Assembly (NCBI GenBank): GCA_020205615.1
Contig: CM035170.1
Location: 35,154,123 to 35,218,122, forward strand
Reading direction: 5' to 3'
From: Panax quinquefolius
Taxonomy: Eukaryota; Streptophyta; Magnoliopsida; Apiales; Araliaceae
Length of the DNA stretch: 64,000 bases
A model generated the notes under the pieces. That model worked only from the letters and a program-made list of their open reading frames with translations. It made no database searches and had not been told where the DNA came from. Shown here one piece after another: positions 55,967-64,000 of this stretch (position 1 is the stretch's first letter; each line of letters opens with the position of its first letter). The translations under genes were made by a program, and so were the position numbers.

Positions 55967-58851
55967 TGTGACGCCCCCAAATTTGGGTATCTCAACCTCG
56001 AATTCATTGCTCACGATCCATCAACATCATAAATATTCTATAAACTAATGCGAAATTAATAAACATATATTGTTCATTATATATGATTCTACATCATTCC
56101 CAAAGGTCTATTAACCTTAATCTATTACTGATGAGTGATATTTATACCTGCGATTCGGATAATTTATGACTTAAATAGTTGCATTTTCTCATACATTTTA
56201 TAATGTTATTGTGTTAATCAAATACATGGTACAAAAATCAAATACAACTTCAATAATACAATTGTCGTGCAAAATACGACAACACATATACTGTGAGTTT
56301 GAATACAAATATAGTCTAATAGAGAGTATACAAACTCAAAAGGAGTCCTCATTACAATTATTGATACACTATTTTACAAAATAGTGAGGACTACTAATAT
56401 ATCTATCCTGAACCATCACTCCATACCCCGGCTAGTTCCTGCTATGTTCTCACCTCCTGAGAAGAAAAATGGAACAAAAAGGAAAAGGGTGAGCTCAACT
56501 AGCCCAGTAAAGAATATTATGACTAAGATAATATACAACAATTTATCATTAGTCTTCAACAGGAAAAATCTGATAAAATATAATAGACAACAAGTTTTAG
56601 ATCAACAATTGCAATGAAACATCAATCCATTAGTAAAGAGTCAAGTAGAAAAGAATTTTACTATCTTCTAAGATTTAATAGTCCATCATCAATAATTTAT
56701 CCCTGTAACGTCAATCAATATAAATCTTGAATCAAATATTCATCTTTTCACTACAGGCCAAAGATATTCATTTGTATCACCAGTTGGTCATGTTCATCTC
56801 AACACCTGTTCATCTTTGCACTACGGGCGAAAGATATTCATCAGTTAATCATTCATCTTTGCACTACGGGCCAAAGATATTCAGTAATATCATCATTTAG
56901 GACTGGGGAAGATGAAAAATATTTTAAAGAACGAATCCAATGAGACAGAAGGACAAATATTAGGGATTCATATTTCAGTCTATCCAAGTTCAATAATACT
57001 CCATAATAAACTATAATGGAGTGAAATTCAAGAATGAAGATCAAAACATGGATTAAATTTCAAGAATAAGGGTCACAACAGATAACTTGGAAGAGAAAAA
57101 AAATAATTTTTTTTCTTTTGTGAACAATGACTCAAATGAAAGAATATACATGAATGAGCGATTAAGATAAGCGAATCGTGAACAATGGCGTGAATGAAGA
57201 CGTATGCAAGAATAACAAAGACTCTCACCATGAAAAGTTCCAAATTTTATAAAAGTTCGCACCAATAATCCTATGAAATGATATTAGATGAAACGAAATT
57301 TCTAATCATTTCAGGAATTATAGAAGCAATACTTACCATAGTAAGTTCAAATTTAAGAATACGAGATGAATTAATATCGCTTTCGTAATATGGAGTATAA
57401 AAGAAAATAATATTTCTCACGAGTGTTGCAATAAAATAATATCCTTTACCTTGGTAGAAACTGGATTTGACTGGAATATCGGATATTATTCTAAGAAAAT
57501 CTTGCGAAAAAACTATGCTCAAAAAATATTCTTATACTCAAGAAAATACTCACAATACTATAGAATAAGAATTTCGAATTTAGAAACGGTGTGTGATGAG
57601 GAAGGAGGGTTACCCCTATTTATACTAAAAACCCTCGATGAAAAAAAATCAAAGCGCCCCGCCTAACTTTTTTTGCCAAATTTTTCTTCCGCCTAACTTA
57701 TCGCATATGTATGCCTAACTCCTCATTTATTTTGATTGGATGAGGACCCATCAATTATTTGAAAACCGTGACATCAATCCTTTTCTTAACTCTTCCTTGT
57801 CTTCTCTGACCAATAAATTCATTATTTCCCATCTTTATGGGCCCATAAAAGTTAAAGTAAATACTACTTTTATTCAAGCCACCAAAATTTACAAAAGCAT
57901 TCACATATTCATATGTGTATATATATATATGTTATTATTTAAACAATTATAAAATATTATAATAGTATATTTGAATGAATATTACGAGAAAATAATGAGA
58001 AATAATTATAAAATACCAACTTTCAACAAATAATTCATGCAAAAATTCCTTCATTTATATCCACATAAAATAAATATTTCCTTATCATATAAATCAATAA
58101 TTAATTATTCACAAATAATATTACGTAATCACAATTATGATAATCGAGTCTGCTCCTCAGAAAGAGGGGCTTTCCGATAAGGATTTCTCCTCATCGGGCG
58201 CCAAGCAATTAGGTGACCAAACCTCTCCTTAGATGTAACTTTCTAGACATTGCTAATAATGCTATCTAATAATATTATTCAAATAATATGAATTATTGAT
58301 CGGATAATGGGAAATATCAGGCAATGATAATTATTGAAACAACAATAATATAAAATATCAACGCAGAAATTATTGAATCAATAAAATAAAATATCGAATA
58401 AGAATTATCGTAATAATTATCGAGTAGTGGCTTTCACGTAAGAATCAATAATTCAAAAATATCTGTAAATACCGCCGCGTGCACTCACAACCACGCAATG
58501 CCAGACATTACTTTTTTTAACCACCGTAATCCAACAAAGGTTAATTCAGTAATAATTACGCCATTATTTATAAAAACTAAAACTTGTCATTTTCTTCATC
58601 CGACAATATTTCTCATTATGGGGCCCATAATTGATCAAGGCCGTCGCATTTAATATTCCCCGACAAAAAGAATATTCCACGACCAAACGAATATTCCCCG
58701 ACAACAATGATTATTTTATAACCACTTGCTTATTTTGTAAAATTTGCACATTTCACCCATAACCAGAGCATTATATCAAATTAATCCTTATTATTTCAAA
58801 ATAATAAATAGAGAAAACTCAATTTTATTTATAATAAGTTGGGGTCTTACA
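55967..58851 (-). mobile_element. A4 3' LTR
   Basis: On the minus strand TGTAAGACCCC at 58851 to GGGGGCGTCACA at 55967 (2885 bp). TATA box GTATAAATAG is at 57625-57616, the hairpin with GAAA loop at 58174-58197, and three GGCCCGTAGTGC-type repeats at 56757-56882. The last ~245 bp (55967-56213) do not match the 5' LTR end at 63686-63729. They look like another LTR family's end fused at the CAAATACATGG word. Confidence 0.85.
57616..57625 (-). promoter_or_regulatory. TATA box of A4 3' LTR
   Basis: On the minus strand GTATAAATAG followed by GGGTAACCCTCC, at the position expected from the A2 and A3 LTRs. Confidence 0.6.
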
Positions 58852-58866
58852 ACCTCCCCTCCTTAT
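58852..58866 (-). other. A4 polypurine tract
   Basis: On the minus strand a purine run AAGGAGGGGAGG lies directly before the LTR start TGTAAGACCCC. Confidence 0.8.
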
Positions 58867-60110
58867 GAAATTTCATCCTCAAAATTGACGTACGCACTCG
58901 TGTTTTTCAAAAGGTGAGGGTACCTCGCTTTCATTTCTGATTCCAACTCCCATGTCATTTCCTCAATTGCATGGTTTCTCCACAAAACCTTAACTTGTGG
59001 TATAACCTTGGTGCGTAGGACATGCTCTTTCCTATCCAAGATCTTAACAGGTACCTCTTCGTACGTTAAATCTTCGGCTATCTCGTCTGGTTCTAACGCA
59101 ATAATATGGTTCGGGTCTTTCACATATTTACGAAGCATAGATATGTGAAAAACATTATGAACACGAGACATGCTTGGAGGTAACGCGAGTCTATAAGCCA
59201 CATTTCCTATTCGGTCAAGAATCTCAAATGGACCAACAAATCATGGATTGAGCTTTCCTCTCTTTCCAAATCTTGTAACTCCCTTCCATGGAGAAACACG
59301 TAACAATACATGATCCCCAATATTAAATTCCACGTCCTTTCGATGAAGATCTGCATAACTCTTTTGTAGATCTTGTGAGGTTTGAATACGTTATCAAATC
59401 ATTTGGATCTTTTCTGTAGTCATGCATACTAATTTTGGTCCCAACAACGTTGCTTCTCCCACCTCGTCATAGCATACTGGAGAACGACACTTTCATCCAT
59501 ACAACGCCTCAAATGGAGCCATGCCTATACTTGTTTGATAACTGTTGTTGTAGGAGAATTCCACCAGTGGCAAGTACTTATCCCAACTTCCTTTGAAATC
59601 TAGAACACAGAGTCTTAATAGATCTTCAAGGGTTTGAATAGTCCTCTCTGATTGTCCGTCCGTTTGAGGATGGTATGCCAAACTGAATCATAAATTCGTG
59701 CCCATAGCTTTCTGCAAGCTAACCCAAAATCTTGAAGTGAATCTTGGGTCACGATCCGAAACTATGGATACTGGCATGCCATGCAATCTCACAATCTCAT
59801 TCACGTATATACGAGCAAGACGTTCAAGGGAATAAGTTTCTCGTATCGGCAAGAAATGGGCAGACTTGGTTAATCTATCAACAATAACCCAAATAGCATC
59901 TATGCCTTGAGAAACTTTGGGAAGACCTGTAACAAAATCCATGGTAATGTGTTCCCACTTCCATTCCGGAATCTCAAGTGGTTGCAATGGACCCTTTGGC
60001 ACTTGATGCTCTACCTTTACACGTTGACAGATTAAACACCTCGAGGTAAACTCCGCGATCTCTCTCTTCATAGTGTTCCACCAAAATGTATGTCGAATAT
60101 CATGATACAT
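58863..60110 (-). pseudogene. A4 integrase and chromodomain-like tail
   Basis: Read on the minus strand. The zinc-binding part and core (60110-59688) show [31 protein letters not shown] and SDRDPRF. The frame shifts at ~59685 into [12 protein letters not shown], then [13 protein letters not shown] (59681-59493), and becomes patchy in 59492-59202. The C-terminal 112 codons (59201-58863) are open: [44 protein letters not shown]. All three core acidic residues are visible, although split between frames. Confidence 0.85.
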
Positions 60111-62289
60111 TTTGGTACTCCCAGGATGGATTGCAAATGGTGTGTTGTGTGCTCTCCATCATGATTCTATGCTTCAAGTCGAATCGTTAGAAATGAAAGT
60201 CCGGAGTTGACTCAAGTATTCCTTCTTCATCGATTCTTGCTTCGAATAACACCTTCTTGCACTTTCTTCTTCATACGCATCAGCCCCAGTCCGTAGCTTG
60301 AGCAACTTTTTAACTTTATCGATTAAAGTTGGTTCTACTCAGATATTCGCCATCATCATGTGGGTCCTCTGAGTCTTTAATTCTACCTCCATCCTTTGTA
60401 AATCATACAAATGGGGCTTCAGTGTTAACAATATCGCACTCATACTCGCATACGATCTTCTACTCAATGCGCCGCCTACTACGCTTGCTTTTCCAGATGA
60501 TATCAATGGTGTGATCGTAATCTTTCAATAGTTCGAGCCAACGCCGCTGCCGCATGTCGAGTTCTTTTGGGTGAAAAAATATTTAAGGCTTTTATGATCC
60601 GATATAATCTCCACTTTCTCCCCATACAAGTAGTGTCTCCAAATTTTCAACGCGAATACGATCACGCTAACTCTAGATCATGAGTAGGATAATTTCTCTC
60701 ATATTCTTTGAGTTATCGTGAGGCATAAAGCTATGACTTTCCCATGTTGCATGAGAACACATCCTAACCCTTTGCCTCAAGCATCATCAGAGATAACAAA
60801 TCCATCCGCATCAGATGGTATTGCCGTAACAGTGCCAAAATGAGTCTCCTCTCGAGCTCTTGGAAACTCTTCTCGCATTCCTCGCCCATACGAATTTTAT
60901 ATCTTTCCGAGTCACCGAAGTTAATCTGAGTAGCGATTCGAGAAAATCCTTCCACGAATCTCCGATAATAACCAAATTTAAGCCCGTAAAGCTACGACTT
61001 TCACCACCGACTTCGGTTGCTCTAACTTTGTCTTGCTTCAATCTTCACCGTCAACAGATACTCCATGTTTCGACACCACGCGCCCAAGGAATGCTACTTC
61101 CTCAAGCCAAAACTCGCATTTCTTCACTTTGGCATAAAGTTTGTTTTCACGGCCTTTTCAAGTATCAACTTCAAATGGTGCTCATGATCTTCACGCTTTT
61201 TGGAATAGATGAGGATGTCATCAATAAAGACAACAACGAAATCGATCCAAATATTCCTTGAATACTCGATTCATCATATCCATGAAAGCAAAGCAGGAGC
61301 ATTAGTCAATCCAAAAGACATGACTAAGAATTCATAATGCCCGTAATCGAGTTCTCAAGGCGCCTTTGAATATCCTCGCTTTTAATCTTCAAATAATGAT
61401 ATCCGTAATCTAAGATCGATCTTTGAAAAGAATTTTGCTCCTTGAATCGGGTCAAATAGGTCATCAATGCGAGGTAGCGGATACCTATTCTTGATGGTGA
61501 CATGGTTCAATTCTCGATAGTCAATACAAAGTCGCATACTCCCGCCTTTTTTCTTCTTTACTTAATAAAATAGAGAGCACCCCAAGGAGATGTACTAGGA
61601 CGAATGAAACCAATGTCTAACAATTCCTCAGTAGTTGACTTTTTTAACTCTTGAAGTTCAATAGAGCCATTCGATATGGGTTTTAGAAATGGGTTTTGTA
61701 CCCTTGCTCAAGGTCAATAAAGAATTCAACATCACGCTCGGGGTAGACCGGAAGTTCTTCAGAAATACATCGTGAAATTCTCTAACAATGTAAATATTAT
61801 TCAAATCGACTTGTCTCTGCTCAAATCCATAACATGGGCTAAGAAAGCTTGACATCCGCTTTTCAATAAACGAATAGCTTTGTGGCTTGATATGACAAAG
61901 GACTCGATTTTAGTGGTTTAGTAGTTTGAATTCATATGATAGTTGGTTAGAATATGAAAACTAACAACCTTACAAAAACAATCAATTTTAGCATGATGAG
62001 TGGTTAACCAATCAATTCCTAAAATCACATCAAAAGCAAGTATCTTTAAAGAGATAAGATCAACAGTAATGTGATAGTGCCAACTTGATTAAGCAAGATT
62101 TATAAACCGTAGATGTAACGAAGGTTTCACCCAACTGAGTTTCAACAGATAAGTCAAAGTCCAATTTCTCCTGAGTCAAGTTTAAACGCTGAGCACAAAT
62201 AGAGAGAGATAAAAGAATGGGTAGAACCCAGATCTAGTAAGGTATAAACTTCGCAAGAAGAGTTCAAGATTAGCTTACCCGTGATCACC
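60111..62289 (-). pseudogene. A4 protease, reverse transcriptase, RNase H (decayed)
   Basis: Read on the minus strand. The protease near 62260-61900 has active-site triplet D-L-G (62234-62226), unlike D-S/T-G. The linker runs 61855-61658 (NNIYIVREFHDVF). RT motifs lie in alternating frames at 61620-60950, with an intact F-I-D-D catalytic box at 61228-61217. An RT end piece FSRIATQ is at ~60945. RNase H ends at ~60450-60530 with an ALSRR-type motif. Many one-base indels prevent any long frame. It is non-functional. Confidence 0.75.
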
Positions 62290-63500
62290 TCGCTCGGGTT
62301 CCTCACGTTTTGGCCCACCACGACAAACGCTCTTCCAGAACCACCGATTTCGACTTATCCGGATAACCCTTTGAGTCACCATCCCCGCTGAACTTGGTTT
62401 TGCTACGTAACAATCCCAAGCTATGTGGCCTTCCTTTCCACAATTGTAACATACCTTGGATTGTTGTGGCGCTTAATGATATGTCCCTCTTTCCCGTGAT
62501 TTGTAACATCTAACTAGCGGTCGCTTCTCCTCCCTAGAATTTGTTATTGTGTCGTTGGTCTCATTGATGTCTTCTCCGTCATTGTTGAATCTCCTCTTTC
62601 TGAAATTTCCACTGACTCACCTCTCCTATTATCATGGCCACGATGACCACCATCAGAGTGGTTACCGCTTTTGTTCAGATATTTTCCTCCTCGCTGGTTA
62701 TCATCGCCTCGATGATTGCCACACCGATATGACCCTCGTCAGTGGTCCCTCAATGAACATACTCACTATCTCGCTCTAATAATTGAGCCCCGCTTGACAA
62801 CATCCTAATACGTAGAAAATTTATGAGAGATAAGGTATCGACGAATCTCTGGGTTTTAGACCTCTCGAAACATCCTTGTCATTCGCTCCTCATTCTCTAC
62901 CAAATGAGGTGCAAACCGATAACTCAAATAACTTCTCCTCATCTGGGACACCGCCATGTTGTTTTGTTCCAAATCGATAAACTCTACCTCCTTCATATGA
63001 CGAATACTTTCAGAAAGTACTTGTCATTGAATAGTTTCAAACGCTTCCCAAGACATATTGAGTGCGGCAGTCGGGTACGCTTCACGACTCCCACCAAGAG
63101 AGTCCGCCTCACCGCTGAACATAAAGGTGGCGAATGGAACCTTCTGTTCTCCGCATCCCAAGACATCGAATATCTTGGTAATTTGCTTGACCCATGTTTC
63201 CGCCTTTTGATCGATCCGCTTTTCCAATAAATTCGTGGTCCCAACTCTTTGAATCATTGGTCAGGATGCATCAAGGCTGCTATCACTTCCACCCGTATTT
63301 TGTACATGAGTCTCCTCGTCTCGATTTTGCATGAACTACAAAAAAGCTCCTAAACATTCCATCATTCATCGCTTGCTCTCAGTGTGTTGTTTACAGGAGG
63401 AATATTGTCTTCCTTGTTGTACGCTTCTCCTCGGTTTATAATTAAAGGTTGTTCCACGCCTCATACACTCCATTGTTAACGCTCTCGCAGAGTCATTCTT
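62290..63500 (-). pseudogene. A4 gag (decayed)
   Basis: Minus strand. The N-terminal part near 63370-63350 (MNDGMFRSF) matches A2 gag MNDGMFRGF. The gag core is at 63257-63024 (ETWVKQITKIFDVLGC, FATFMFSGEAD, NMSWEAFETI) with the usual frame switches. A CCHC knuckle (CYNCGKEGHIAWD) lies near 62450-62410. The stretch between (62500-63020) is basic and frameshifted. There is no single open frame. Confidence 0.75.
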
Positions 63501-63671
63501 AAATATCGCTTATAAAAAGGGGTTAATTAAACAAATTAACATATCACATAATATCCCTATATTATGACGACCACCAACAAATAAGCTTAGATAGGACACA
63601 CTAGCGAAGGATTTACTCATCTCTCCCTCCTAGTTCTATTCCCCCGATCTCCACCGAGACCATATCCCTAA

Positions 63672-63683
63672 GCTCTAATACCA
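63672..63683 (-). other. Primer binding site of A4
   Basis: On the minus strand TGGTATTAGAGC, two bases after the 5' LTR end. It has one mismatch (C to T) to the initiator tRNA-Met complement. Confidence 0.8.
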
Positions 63684-63685
63684 AC

Positions 63686-64000
63686 TGTGACACCCCAAAA
63701 TAGGTATACAACACTCATTCTGAGTCGCCAAATACATGGTACAAAAATCAACTACAACTTCAATAATATAATTGTCGTGCAAAATACGACAACACATATA
63801 CTGTGAGTTTGAATACTAATATAGTCTAATAGAGAGTATACAAACTCAAAAGGAGTCCTCATTACAATTATTGATACACTATTTTACAAAATAGTGAGGA
63901 CTACTAATATATCTATCCTGAACCATCACTCTATACCCCAGCTAGTTCCTGCTATGTTCTCACCTCCTAAGAAGAAAAATGGAACAAAAAGAAAAAGGGT
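63686..64000 (-). mobile_element. A4 5' LTR, 3' end only
   Basis: The last 315 bp of the 5' LTR on the minus strand, ending GGGGTGTCACA. From 63730 onward it is almost identical to 56214-56490 of the 3' LTR. The terminal 44 bp correspond to the normal family A end (GGCGACTCAGAATGAGTG style). Confidence 0.85.

Larger units (their letters stand above)
55967..64000 (-). mobile_element. Ty3/gypsy chromovirus A4 (minus), runs off window
   Basis: Minus-strand family A element with 5' LTR from beyond 64000 to 63686, primer site, interior 63685-58852 (4834 bp, nearly full length) and 3' LTR 58851-55967. Gag, protease, RT, RNase H, integrase and chromodomain-like tail follow in the standard order but with many frameshifts. 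It is the best guide to the complete family A layout here. Confidence 0.88.

Noticed and set aside
62823..63230. 135-codon plus-strand frame
   Set aside because: Antisense to the A4 gag core, which has recognisable gag peptides in frames on the minus strand.

Overview
This window looks like plant nuclear heterochromatin and consists almost entirely of nested, decayed LTR retrotransposons. I found no intact host gene, tRNA, rRNA or CRISPR array. The plant assignment rests on Ty3/gypsy pol genes of chromovirus type (protease, RT, RNase H, integrase and a C-terminal chromodomain-like tail, closest in style to the Tekay/Del lineage), initiator-tRNA-Met primer sites, very long AT-rich LTRs, plant telomere-like AAACCCTA motifs and a Ty1/copia gag scrap. 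I cannot name the species.

The letters for the families are mine. Family A is a chromovirus with LTRs of 2.6-3.0 kb (TGTGAAACCCC or TGTAAGACCCC ... GGGGGCGTCACA). It has an LTR fragment at 1-885 (-), element A1 at 4406-9709 (+, 5' part lost), solo LTR A3 at 30463-34608 (+), element A2 at 44190-52877 (+, both LTRs, coding region gutted by deletions) and element A4 at 55967-64000 (-, nearly full-length interior). Family C is a second chromovirus (9846-35344, +) with gag, pol and an extra reading frame upstream of gag; its LTRs are interrupted by D and A3 and its 3' end is cut off by B'. Family D (about 11.6-20.9 kb, +) has two 3-kb LTRs around a 3.26-kb interior with no recognisable coding. Family B has LTRs of about 4 kb; B1 (39741-54466, -) has a 1.79-kb non-coding interior homologous to that of D. 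B LTR pieces also lie at 886-4405 (-) and 35345-38745 (+).

Left to right: A fragment, B LTR, A1, a copia gag remnant (9710-9845), C with D inside its 5' LTR and A3 inside its 3' LTR, B' LTR, a 1-kb hairpin-rich block, B1 with A2 inside its 5' LTR, a 1.5-kb unclassified block with a second hairpin array, and A4. Two insertions are supported by target-site duplications: A3 in C (ATATG twice) and A2 in B1 (GTCTA / GCCTA).

B and D appear to be large non-autonomous derivatives that need proteins from elements such as A or C. All coding regions seen are pseudogenes. In C every premature stop is explainable as one C-to-T transition, as expected for long-methylated DNA.

The most unusual signal is not a gene. 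The LTRs of B, C, D and A, plus two unclassified blocks, contain families of hairpins (inverted repeats) whose sequences differ between copies while their symmetry is kept. In B they recur every 207-211 bp.
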